From: JBHIDJ01 sp046760105
GTDB taxonomy: Bacteria; Pseudomonadota; Gammaproteobacteria; Acidiferrobacterales; SPGG2
Assembly (NCBI GenBank): GCA_046760105.1
Contig: JBHIDJ010000126.1
Location: 1 to 8,136 of the forward strand
Direction of reading: 5' to 3'
Length of the DNA: 8,136 nt
In this document: one piece after another, positions 1 through 5,889 of the stretch
Layout: every line of letters starts with the position of its first letter
Position numbering within the stretch: position 1 is the stretch's first letter
Position numbers and translations under genes: made by a program
The notes under the pieces: generated by a model
What the model saw: only the letters and a program-made list of their open reading frames with translations
The model's database searches: none
What the model was told of the DNA's origin: nothing

Positions 1-587
1 CCGATCGGCGGATCTGCTGTCGCGCGTCGCCAGTCCGGCCGAAAGGCGAGGATCTGGATGTCGGAGGGAATAGCTGGGTTGAATAGGCTATTGTGCCAGT
101 ACGTGGCCTGATAGGCGGGATGTTTCTCTGGTAGGTCCGACACAGTACACGGTATCTGATAGCGCTGGTTGTACTGTTCAAAATCGAGCGTGCCGTGTCG
201 AGCCTTGAGTAAACGACTGGCGATGCTAAAGCCAGGACCGAATAGCGCCGTCATCTCGTCCGAGAACTCCTCCGGTCGTTGATAATAGGCCGCCGCAAGC
301 GTACGCAGGGCGCTGTCATAACGATCTCCTGGATCGTGTGTTCGCTGCACCATATGGCGGAACTGGGCCGTGATCTCCCCTGGTTCGCGCTTGACGATCA
401 GAACCGTTATCTGGCCAAGCACCTCCCCCGCAACCGTCACCGTCGGGCGCATGCCCGAGGTCGGTCGTCCGCCAGCGTGACGGATCGCATATTGACGCAA
501 CCGGCACTGCCAACCGAGAAAGTGTTCGCGCAACCGCACTGACGGCGTGTCTGTACGTACGCGCTTGTTGCCAGGATTCCTTGTCAT
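1..587 (-). CDS. Conserved hypothetical protein, C-terminus beyond window edge
   Basis: Reading leftward from ATG at 587-585, the frame stays open for 195 codons to the window edge, so the C-terminal part is missing. A TAA lies immediately before this ATG in frame, so it is the most upstream possible start; no good Shine-Dalgarno sequence is visible. The protein is soluble-looking, with no signal peptide or membrane segment. It begins with a basic stretch containing RLREHFLGWQCRLRQY (about residues 18-33), then GRPTSGMRP (about 42-50), a strand-like segment ITVLIVKREPGE (about 60-71), an acidic/aromatic middle part, and near the edge YWHNSLFNP and ILAFRPDW. This pattern resembles a conserved uncharacterised proteobacterial protein, but I cannot name the family or a function. 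It is divergent from the GFA gene at 701. The steady frame and sensible composition make it clearly more convincing than the competing short frames here. Confidence 0.72.
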   Translation of the reverse strand, partial: MTRNPGNKRVRTDTPSVRLREHFLGWQCRLRQYAIRHAGGRPTSGMRPTVTVAGEVLGQITVLIVKREPGEITAQFRHMVQRTHDPGDRYDSALRTLAAAYYQRPEEFSDEMTALFGPGFSIASRLLKARHGTLDFEQYNQRYQIPCTVSDLPEKHPAYQATYWHNSLFNPAIPSDIQILAFRPDWRRATADPPI

Positions 588-626
588 TTAGACTCGCTCG
601 CGTAGATACCTTGATCGTTAAACACA

Positions 627-665
627 CGCTTCGGCCGATATGTCAGTCTAAGTCGGGTCGAAGCG
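627..665. promoter_or_regulatory. Imperfect hairpin in the spacer before the first GFA gene
   Basis: The arms CGCTTCGGCC (627-636) and GGTCGAAGCG (656-665) are complementary over 10 positions with one G-T pair, around a 19-base loop. It lies in the 113 bp divergent spacer, 36 bp before the GTG start at 701. It could be an operator or a hairpin in the 5' leader. There is no T-run after it, so it is not an intrinsic terminator. The function is inference only. Confidence 0.3.
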
Positions 666-689
666 CAAATACAAACGGCAACGCTAGAG

Positions 690-695
690 AGGAGG
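690..695 (+). promoter_or_regulatory. Shine-Dalgarno AGGAGG deciding the GTG start at 701
   Basis: A perfect AGGAGG lies 5 bases before GTG at 701. It sets the start of the first GFA protein there, rather than at the TTG at 581, which has no such site and would overlap the start of the divergent gene. Confidence 0.85.
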
Positions 696-700
696 CGAGT

Positions 701-1123
701 GTGAGCAAATCGTCAGCTGGGCAAAAACGCCTTCGGACCGGGGGATGTCTGTGCGGTGGCGTGAGATATGAAGTGCGAGGTCCGTTGCGCTCAGTCGTCA
801 ACTGTCACTGCAGCCAGTGCCGACGTACGCATGGCCATTTCGCCGCGTATACAGCCGCCCCCCGCGAGAATGTATTGATACACGGTAAAGAGCACTTGAA
901 ATGGTATCGGTCTTCTGATTCTGCGCGTCGAGGGTTCTGTACGGAATGCGGGTCAAGCCTGTTCTGGGATCCGGATGGCCAGTCGAGTTTATCCATCGCC
1001 GCCGGCACGCTGGACCAACCGACCGGGCTTGAGACCGTGACTCACGTCTTCATGGATGATAAACCCGATTACTACACGATCGACGACAACTTGGAGAAGC
1101 GGCCGCGCGGACTCGCGGACTGA
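701..1123 (+). CDS. GFA/CENP-V domain zinc protein (first copy)
   Basis: A 140-residue protein of the GFA (glutathione-dependent formaldehyde-activating enzyme-like)/CENP-V family. Members are small cytoplasmic zinc proteins built on a beta-tent fold; some bind glutathione, and catalytic activity on formaldehyde is disputed for much of the family. The full cysteine set is visible: C16-x-C18, C35-x-C37-x2-C40 and C80-x2-C83. The N-terminal GGCLCGGVRYEV and the middle CHCSQCRRTHG are typical of the family. The later GTLD segment and a C-terminal HVF-x4-PDYY motif also match. Length is normal for the family. The GTG start is fixed by the perfect Shine-Dalgarno sequence. The gene ends in TGA at 1121-1123, directly against the EamA-like reading frame. 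A second, clearly diverged family member lies at 3650-4078. The substrate cannot be deduced. Confidence 0.9.
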   Translation: MSKSSAGQKRLRTGGCLCGGVRYEVRGPLRSVVNCHCSQCRRTHGHFAAYTAAPRENVLIHGKEHLKWYRSSDSARRGFCTECGSSLFWDPDGQSSLSIAAGTLDQPTGLETVTHVFMDDKPDYYTIDDNLEKRPRGLAD

Positions 1124-1124
1124 G

Positions 1125-1628
1125 TTGGGGCTGCCCCTCGGGTGCGTCCAACGCCTAGTCTCCAAGTCGGCCAAGCGATCACGCGAATCCGACGGGAGCG
1201 ATCGTGCACGTTTACGCGGCACCTTATTCATCGCGAGCATCGCCTGTGTAACTCACGCGGTGATGGTGGTGACGGGACAGGCAGCCGTTCCGATCTACGG
1301 TGAACTACAAACCCTATGGCTCGCTCGTTTGATCAGCTTTGCATCGATTCTCGTGCTGTTGGCTTTTCGTACCACAGCGCCGAAAGTGCCGCTGCGATGG
1401 TGGCCATTGTTAGGGTTACAGGGATGCCTCGACGCCGCCGGCTATCTGTTTCTATTCGCTGGTAGTTACGGAGAGGGGCGAGAAATCGCCGCGGTGACGG
1501 CGTCGACGTTTGGTGCGGTAACCACACTGCTGGCCCGCGTTGTATTGCGCGAACATATCAGTCCTGTTCAATGGGTCGGCATCGTATTGGTCTTTGGCGG
1601 CATCGCCGTGCTCGTGTCGCCGCCCTGA
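1125..1628 (+). CDS. EamA/DMT-type membrane protein, single domain, probably truncated
   Basis: From TTG at 1125 this gives 167 residues. After a polar, basic lead of about 30 residues come five hydrophobic segments, beginning near base 1218. The last part (VLREHISPVQWVGIVLVFGG, then IAVLVSPP) is the hallmark C-terminus of an EamA domain. Full drug/metabolite transporters carry two EamA domains, about 10 helices and 280-300 residues; only the second appears here. The charged lead resembles the inter-domain linker of a complete protein. The space where the first domain should lie is occupied by the GFA gene, which uses another frame. No start has a good ribosome site: candidates are ATG 1056 inside the GFA gene, TTG 1125 one base after its stop, and GTG 1261/ATG 1264, which would cut the first helix. 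Either it is a decayed remnant left by a deletion, or a half-size transporter translated by coupling to the GFA gene. The substrate is unknown. Confidence 0.6.
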   Translation: MGLPLGCVQRLVSKSAKRSRESDGSDRARLRGTLFIASIACVTHAVMVVTGQAAVPIYGELQTLWLARLISFASILVLLAFRTTAPKVPLRWWPLLGLQGCLDAAGYLFLFAGSYGEGREIAAVTASTFGAVTTLLARVVLREHISPVQWVGIVLVFGGIAVLVSPP

Positions 1629-1639
1629 CAGTCAGCACC

Positions 1640-2248
1640 TCAATAGATTTCGAAATGAGCCTCGGTCGGGTGGCCACCGATACCGTTGACTGGTAACTTT
1701 TCCTGTGGGCAGGCAGAGAATACAACAACGCAGTCCATCTCGGCACGAAATACCACGTAATCGCCCTTAGCACAAACCGGAGGTTGAAATGACAACTCCC
1801 CATCTGTCGTGACGGGAATGTTCATGAACAGGTTGAGCGGGCATGGCGTCGCAACCACTGATAAACTCAGTTCGCGCAATGCGTTCGCCAAATTGTCGGT
1901 GCAGTTTTCATGGTAGTCCGTATAACCTTGAGCAACATAACCCCAACGCGTGCATGCGGCGATGAGGGTGTCGTGCACGCCCGGCGAAGTGTCCTCGACC
2001 AGCGTCAGGATAGGACGCCGCCGCGATGTCACCAGGGAGTCGCCGACACGCGGCGTGATATGCTCAAGCACCGAACGGGAGTACTCCATGGACATATGTT
2101 CAGTCAGATCCTCACGGTTGAAGGCCCATGTGTCGAGAACCTGTTGCCCATGGGTGTTAATCACCTTCAGGTGCTGATTGCGATCGAGGAAGGTTGCCCT
2201 GCCCTGTCGGGCCGGAATGGTAATAGGAGACGACTTAGGAGTGGACAT
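1640..2248 (-). CDS. DUF1989 (urea carboxylase-associated) family protein
   Basis: A 202-residue soluble protein matching the DUF1989 family from start to end. Recognisable blocks are GQQVLDTWAFN (34-44), EHMSMEYSR (50-58), HDTLIAACTRWGY (92-104), H113-x2-C116-x2-N119, PLNLFMNIPV (137-146), AEMDCVVVFSACPQ (169-182) and PVNG (186-189). The conserved His, Asp and Cys residues are plausible metal or catalytic residues. Characterised relatives are the paired subunits of carboxyguanidine deiminase, which act after guanidine carboxylase; others are annotated only as urea carboxylase-associated. Here there is one copy and no carboxylase or allophanate hydrolase nearby, so the substrate may differ. 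The ATG at 2248 is the sensible start, with only a weak purine-rich site before it. The gene diverges from the DUF1116 gene across 114 bp, which suggests joint control, and ends 11 bp from the EamA-like gene in a tail-to-tail arrangement. Confidence 0.88.
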   Translation of the reverse strand: MSTPKSSPITIPARQGRATFLDRNQHLKVINTHGQQVLDTWAFNREDLTEHMSMEYSRSVLEHITPRVGDSLVTSRRRPILTLVEDTSPGVHDTLIAACTRWGYVAQGYTDYHENCTDNLANALRELSLSVVATPCPLNLFMNIPVTTDGELSFQPPVCAKGDYVVFRAEMDCVVVFSACPQEKLPVNGIGGHPTEAHFEIY

Positions 2249-2362
2249 CGTTTCGTTCTACACGTTTGAGTAATGGTCCCGATGACGGATACTTCGAAAG
2301 CCAAGCTTACAGTTGATGGGCAGATCGCTCCACACCCCGTAAACCGTTAAAGGGAAGCGGCC
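2249..2362. promoter_or_regulatory. Divergent promoter region between DUF1989 and DUF1116 genes
   Basis: This 114 bp spacer must hold the start signals of both divergent genes. On the plus strand, TTGAGT (2266-2271) and GATACT (2288-2293), 16 bp apart, form a weak sigma70-like candidate for the DUF1116 gene. An AAAGGGA site at 2349-2355 lies 7 bases before its ATG. No convincing promoter is seen for the leftward gene. No clear operator palindrome or riboswitch-like structure stands out, apart from a short TTCGAA palindrome. Confidence 0.4.
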
Positions 2363-3619
2363 ATGCATAACGGTGATAAAACAAGAGATAAAGCAAACGC
2401 TGAAGCCCTGCGGCGTCTTACCGAATCGGATCCCGTACTAGAGGATGTGGTTCCAGCCATCGATGTGCTACCCGGCATGACGTCTGAGACGATCCTCGCA
2501 TCGGGGCCGCCACTGGCATGGAGTGACTACGTTGGGGGGCAGCGCGAAGGCATTATCGGTGGAGCGCTGTTTGAAGGTCTGGCGCGGAACCGGGATGAGG
2601 CGGAAAAAAAACTCGCATCCGGGCAGATACGTGTGGACACATGCCACGGTTACGGTGCCGTTGGCTCGCTTGCCGGAATCTATACCGCCTCGATGCCGGT
2701 GTTCGTGGTCCGCAACGCGACCTTCGGCAACATAGGTTTCTGTAATTTCTACGAGGGGACGAATCCGCGTCGCCTGAATTACGGCGTCTACGATGAGGGC
2801 GTTCGCGAGCGGCTGAATTTTGTCCATGGGGTCGTCGCGCCGGTGGTGCGCGATGCCGTCAGGAACGCGGGAGGGATTCCGCTAAAGCGAATCATGCAGC
2901 GAGCGCTGCACATGGGAGATGAACTGCATAGTCGGAACACGGCGGCTTCGCTGCTGTTTGCCAGGGAGTTATTCGCGTACTTCCTCACGATCTCGCAGAG
3001 TCAGCGTGGCCAATTGGAGAAGGCGGTGCAGGCACTCACCGAGGACCATTACTTCTTCCTGCGTCTCTCGATGGCAGCTGCCAAATGCATCGCAGATGCT
3101 GCTCACGGCGTCGAAGGGTCGAGCGTCGTGTCGGCCATGTGTCTAAACTGCATAGAGTTTGGCGTGCGGGTGAGCGGTCTAGGCAATCAGTGGTTCACCG
3201 GTGCCCAGGCAACATGCGAAGCGAAACTGTTCGAGGGTCACACCGAGGACGAGATTACCTGGATGGGTGGCGATAGCGCCATCGCCGAAACGGTCGGAAT
3301 AGGCGGGTTCGCACAGGCAGCCGCGTTTCCGCTGCAAGCGTATCAAGGAGGCTCTGCTAAGGCCATGGTGGAACGCAACCTTCGAATGTATGACATCACG
3401 ACGGGTGAACATACTCATTTCAAGATCCCTTACCTTCACTACCGCGGCACCCCAACCGGCATTGATATTTTCAAAGTCGTTAACACCAACATTCAACCTG
3501 TCATCGACATGGGTATTGCCGGACGCGACGGTGGTCAGATTGGTGCCGGTATTGTGAAGGCACCGCTAGCGTGTTTTGAGCGAGCTGCGGAGGCCTTCAA
3601 GGCACGATACAACGCTTAG
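2363..3619 (+). CDS. DUF1116 family protein, AllG/YlbE-like
   Basis: A 418-residue protein matching the DUF1116 family over its full length, close in size to E. coli YlbE. Typical blocks are ESDPVLEDVVPA (21-32), GPPLAW (48-53), EGIIGGALFEG (62-72), MPVFVVRNATFG (111-122), ALHMGDELHSRN (181-192), EFGVRVSGLGNQWFTGAQA (265-283), GDSAIAETVGIGGFA (303-317), YRGTPTGIDIFKVV (360-373) and GGQIGAGIVKAPLACF (390-405). In E. coli, the YlbE protein (AllG), with FdrA (AllF) and YlbF (AllH), forms oxamate carbamoyltransferase, which handles oxamate and carbamoyl phosphate in allantoin breakdown. Neither FdrA, a DUF2877 protein nor carbamate kinase is encoded in this window, so an oxamate role here is inference. 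The ATG at 2363 follows AAAGGGA at good spacing. The second GFA gene follows 30 bp downstream in the same direction, probably in one operon. Confidence 0.9.
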   Translation: MHNGDKTRDKANAEALRRLTESDPVLEDVVPAIDVLPGMTSETILASGPPLAWSDYVGGQREGIIGGALFEGLARNRDEAEKKLASGQIRVDTCHGYGAVGSLAGIYTASMPVFVVRNATFGNIGFCNFYEGTNPRRLNYGVYDEGVRERLNFVHGVVAPVVRDAVRNAGGIPLKRIMQRALHMGDELHSRNTAASLLFARELFAYFLTISQSQRGQLEKAVQALTEDHYFFLRLSMAAAKCIADAAHGVEGSSVVSAMCLNCIEFGVRVSGLGNQWFTGAQATCEAKLFEGHTEDEITWMGGDSAIAETVGIGGFAQAAAFPLQAYQGGSAKAMVERNLRMYDITTGEHTHFKIPYLHYRGTPTGIDIFKVVNTNIQPVIDMGIAGRDGGQIGAGIVKAPLACFERAAEAFKARYNA

Positions 3620-3638
3620 ACGGATGGCTTACAGGCCC

Positions 3639-3643
3639 GGAGG
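3639..3643 (+). promoter_or_regulatory. Shine-Dalgarno GGAGG for GTG start at 3650
   Basis: GGAGG lies 6 bases before GTG 3650 in the 30 bp gap after the DUF1116 stop. It supports the GTG start and independent ribosome loading on a shared transcript. Confidence 0.8.
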
Positions 3644-3649
3644 CGAACA

Positions 3650-4078
3650 GTGAGTGACTTCAAGCCGATCTTTGGACGGTGTCAATGCGGCGCGATCCGT
3701 TACCGAGTGGACGCACCGGCGGAGGAGATGTATCACTGCCACTGTTCAATGTGTCGCCGCTGTCACGGCACCCTGTTCGCTACTTATGCCACCGCGCCGC
3801 GCGAACATGTGGTCGTCGAGCAGGGAAGCGATAACCTCGCGACTTATGACAGCTCGCGTGATGTGCATCGCAAGTTTTGCCGAACCTGTGGTTGTCACTT
3901 GCTGTTGGACGACGACCGCTGGCCGCATCTGCGATGGTTTACACCGGGAACCCTCGAACAGGGCGCACATCCCGGCCATCCCACGGACACCGAGAAGCAT
4001 ATCTTTGTCGGGTCAAAGGTACCCTGGTATGCACTAACCGACGGATTGCCTCAGGACGAGGAATTTCAGGAAGGATAG
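3650..4078 (+). CDS. GFA/CENP-V domain zinc protein (second copy)
   Basis: A 142-residue GFA/CENP-V family protein with the complete zinc-ligand pattern: C11-x-C13, C30-x-C32-x2-C35 and C77-x2-C80. It begins FGRCQCGAIRYRV, has CHCSMCRRCHGTLFATYA in the middle, then FCRTCGCHL, and ends with a family-like PGTLEQG and VPWYAL region. Two further cysteines, C38 and C82, sit beside the canonical ones and are absent from the first copy at 701-1123. The two copies share the pattern and segments such as a CRR-x-HG-x-FA-x-Y core followed by APRE, but are otherwise strongly diverged, so they are old paralogues or separate acquisitions rather than a recent duplication. The position 30 bp after the DUF1116 gene suggests it serves the same pathway, perhaps through a thiol or aldehyde intermediate. 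That role is inference. Confidence 0.9.
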   Translation: MSDFKPIFGRCQCGAIRYRVDAPAEEMYHCHCSMCRRCHGTLFATYATAPREHVVVEQGSDNLATYDSSRDVHRKFCRTCGCHLLLDDDRWPHLRWFTPGTLEQGAHPGHPTDTEKHIFVGSKVPWYALTDGLPQDEEFQEG

Positions 4079-4095
4079 TAAGGCGCGTCGCGGGC

Positions 4096-4950
4096 TCACG
4101 TCTCGCGAATAAACTTAAGGACCTCCTCCGCGAACACTTCCGGTACGTCCTGCTGCAGCCAGTGGGACGCGTTCTCCAGCCGCTGCAAACGTGCGCCCGG
4201 GATCTCGGCTGCCAAACGCTCGCCGTCTCCAATCGTCTGCCACGGATCGTGCACACCCCATAAGACCAGCGTAGGAGCCCTGATCTCTTTGTGACGAGCA
4301 ACCAGTGCCGTCGTGTGGTTCGTGTTTAGCGCACTGGCGTTACGAATAAGGCTGATCTTCCCCTCTTCATCGCTGTAGGGGGCAACGATTGCTTCACGAA
4401 ACTCGCTAGTCAACCGCTCCGGGTTGTGCAGGCCATCCGGCAAACCGGACGCGACGAACTCGGCAATCTCTTTCGGCGATTTGTCGCGCCACTGGGGATT
4501 GCCGAGTGCGATCATGTCATCTATCGGCCACGAGTCATAAGCGACCACATTGCACAACACGAGACGCTTGATCCGGTCCGGCTGCTCGATACCCATAATG
4601 AGCGCTACCCCGCCGCCGGTGTCGTGGCCGACGATTGTCGCCTCATCGATACCGAGATGGTCAAGAAATCGAACCACCATCGCTGTCTGCGCCAGCAGTG
4701 AGCGGTCGAAGCAGTCGCGCCGGTCCGAGTGCCCATGTCCGAGAAAGTCGGGCGCGAGCACCCGGCAGTGGGAGGCAAGAATCGGGATCACGTCGTGATA
4801 CAGATAGGACCAAGTGGGAATGCCGTGCAGCAAGATCACCGGTTCGCCGGCACCGACATCGGTGTACGCGACCGTAAGGGGCAGGTGTGCCAAGCCATCT
4901 AGCTGCACAGTCGTTTGGCCGGTTTTAAATGCCTCGTAACTCTCCCCCAT
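4096..4950 (-). CDS. Alpha/beta hydrolase with Asp nucleophile (haloalkane dehalogenase/epoxide hydrolase class)
   Basis: A 284-residue alpha/beta-fold hydrolase of normal length and without a signal peptide. The oxyanion-loop motif is HGIPTWSYLY (42-51). The nucleophile elbow reads VGHDTGGG with D110 as nucleophile. The likely acid is D235 in LWGVHDPW and the base H263 in NASHWLQQD. An Asp nucleophile marks the haloalkane dehalogenase, epoxide hydrolase and fluoroacetate dehalogenase class, which act through an ester intermediate, rather than esterases with serine. The residue after D110 is Thr, where characterised haloalkane dehalogenases have a halide-binding Trp, so dehalogenation is not assured. 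The start at 4950 is supported by GAGGAGGG five bases upstream. The gene ends tail-to-tail with the second GFA gene, 17 bp away. It lies 139 bp downstream of the nucleotidyltransferase-like gene and may have its own promoter. Confidence 0.88.
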   Translation of the reverse strand: MGESYEAFKTGQTTVQLDGLAHLPLTVAYTDVGAGEPVILLHGIPTWSYLYHDVIPILASHCRVLAPDFLGHGHSDRRDCFDRSLLAQTAMVVRFLDHLGIDEATIVGHDTGGGVALIMGIEQPDRIKRLVLCNVVAYDSWPIDDMIALGNPQWRDKSPKEIAEFVASGLPDGLHNPERLTSEFREAIVAPYSDEEGKISLIRNASALNTNHTTALVARHKEIRAPTLVLWGVHDPWQTIGDGERLAAEIPGARLQRLENASHWLQQDVPEVFAEEVLKFIRET

Positions 4951-5089
4951 CCAAGCCCTCCTCGTAGTCTCCTTGCCAGCGGGTCGTGGCGGCTTTCTGC
5001 GGTGTCACGGAGTACCAAGACGTGAAGAGCCCTCTGCTTTCACGCATTGGGCTACGGTCTCGTCCCAGGATTGGGCTATGAAAACGCGA
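4951..5089. other. Intergenic spacer upstream of the hydrolase gene
   Basis: This 139 bp gap breaks an otherwise tight minus-strand series. It holds the hydrolase Shine-Dalgarno sequence and a 9-base direct repeat, ATTGGGCTA, at 5046-5054 and 5070-5078 (24 bp apart, about two helical turns). I see no T-tailed terminator and no clear promoter. Confidence 0.4.
4956..4963 (-). promoter_or_regulatory. Shine-Dalgarno GAGGAGGG for the hydrolase
   Basis: Read on the minus strand, GAGGAGGG ends 5 bases before ATG 4950. This fixes the hydrolase start. Confidence 0.8.
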
Positions 5090-5869
5090 TTAGAACTGCT
5101 TCGACTTTTCCGTCACCTCTTGATACCACCGCGTCCGCGTGCCCACCTTCGCCCGCAGCTTCCACTTCATCGATTTTGGAGCACGCTCGATGCGCTGCAG
5201 TAAATCGTCGATCCGACCGCGAATGGTCTTGGCCTCGTCCTCGGCGATCGCGGGGAACTCCGAAATATAGTCGGGGACGCGGCGAAGGTTAGTGGTAAAG
5301 GTGTGACAGAAGCCCCAGTCATTCGCCATCATATCGGCGATATAGTCGGCATCAACATGCTTGTTACCGGTCTCCCGTGTACCTAACGGGTGTTCCAACA
5401 TCAGAACGAGCGTGTCTTTAAAGTCCTTCAGATTGATCTCCACAATCTGCATCTTCTCGAGCAAAAGGTCGGTCGTACTGATCGTTGGCTTATCGATGTC
5501 CAGTCGACCCTTGAACGGTATGCGGTGACAGAAATAGAGCTCGTCGGCAAATACGTCTACATTCAACCGGGTGTCCGGGTGCACATAGACATGGCGTGCA
5601 CCTTCGGAGGCAACATATATTCCTTCATCCGGCTCGTAGCCCTTGCCGAGCATGAACTCGCGAATTTCGCGGTTTTGCTTCTTTTCTGCCGCTAAATCCA
5701 CATCGGTAAGCTCGCGTGCCATATCGTCGAACAAATGAATATTGTTCGGACACTGGAGCCGGTACGCGACGGAACCGAGGATCCGCAGCTGGATCCCCCG
5801 TTCCGACGCGTCCTTCACAAGACGTAATGCCTCATCAACGAATTCGAGATGTAGATTTTTCGCTGACAT
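5090..5869 (-). CDS. Nucleotidyltransferase-fold protein of unknown substrate
   Basis: A 259-residue soluble protein. I do not recognise a named family, but it has the layout of a polymerase-beta-type nucleotidyltransferase: LRILGSVAYRL with G32-S33, then LTDVDLAAEKK with D56-x-D58, and a third acidic residue in RLNVDVFAD (D105). Downstream, STTDLLLEKMQIVEINLKD (131-149) resembles the helix after the active site in stand-alone and AbiEii-like nucleotidyltransferases. The C-terminus is basic (Lys/Arg-rich, about 231-257). The distance from Gly-Ser to the first Asp is longer than in minimal members. No antitoxin-like partner gene is present, so a toxin role has no context support. The ATG at 5869 begins 20 bp after the permease stop, with a weak ribosome site, suggesting shared transcription with the permease. 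A role in modifying a metabolite, nucleotide or RNA is possible but unsupported. Confidence 0.72.
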   Translation of the reverse strand: MSAKNLHLEFVDEALRLVKDASERGIQLRILGSVAYRLQCPNNIHLFDDMARELTDVDLAAEKKQNREIREFMLGKGYEPDEGIYVASEGARHVYVHPDTRLNVDVFADELYFCHRIPFKGRLDIDKPTISTTDLLLEKMQIVEINLKDFKDTLVLMLEHPLGTRETGNKHVDADYIADMMANDWGFCHTFTTNLRRVPDYISEFPAIAEDEAKTIRGRIDDLLQRIERAPKSMKWKLRAKVGTRTRWYQEVTEKSKQF

Positions 5870-5889
5870 TTCGTACCGCGTGCAGCCGC

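Noticed and set aside
279..627. Short frames on both strands at the left end
   Set aside because: They overlap the 195-codon minus-strand frame that runs to the edge and has coherent protein features; these look like shadows.
581..700. Upstream TTG start for the first GFA protein
   Set aside because: It has no Shine-Dalgarno sequence, adds 40 residues with no family match, and overlaps the divergent gene start; GTG 701 has a perfect AGGAGG.
1625..1635. CTGACAGTCAG inverted repeat at the convergent gene ends, considered as a terminator
   Set aside because: The stem is only 5 bp with a one-base loop and no T-run; too short to support a terminator call.
4088..4108. TCGCG/CGCGA inverted repeat between the second GFA gene and the hydrolase
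   Set aside because: Arms are 5 bp in GC-rich sequence with no T-tail; chance is a sufficient explanation.
3654..4263. Overlapping frames across the second GFA gene and the hydrolase end
   Set aside because: They are out of frame with proteins that have complete motif sets and have Arg/Ser-rich shadow composition.
5046..5078. ATTGGGCTA direct repeat as a regulator binding site or attachment site
   Set aside because: Two 9-base copies 24 bp apart with no dyad symmetry and no mobile gene nearby; noted under the spacer only.
5090..5869. Toxin of an AbiE-type toxin-antitoxin system
   Set aside because: Some sequence resemblance to AbiEii-like nucleotidyltransferases, but no antitoxin gene is adjacent and the neighbours are metabolic/transport genes.
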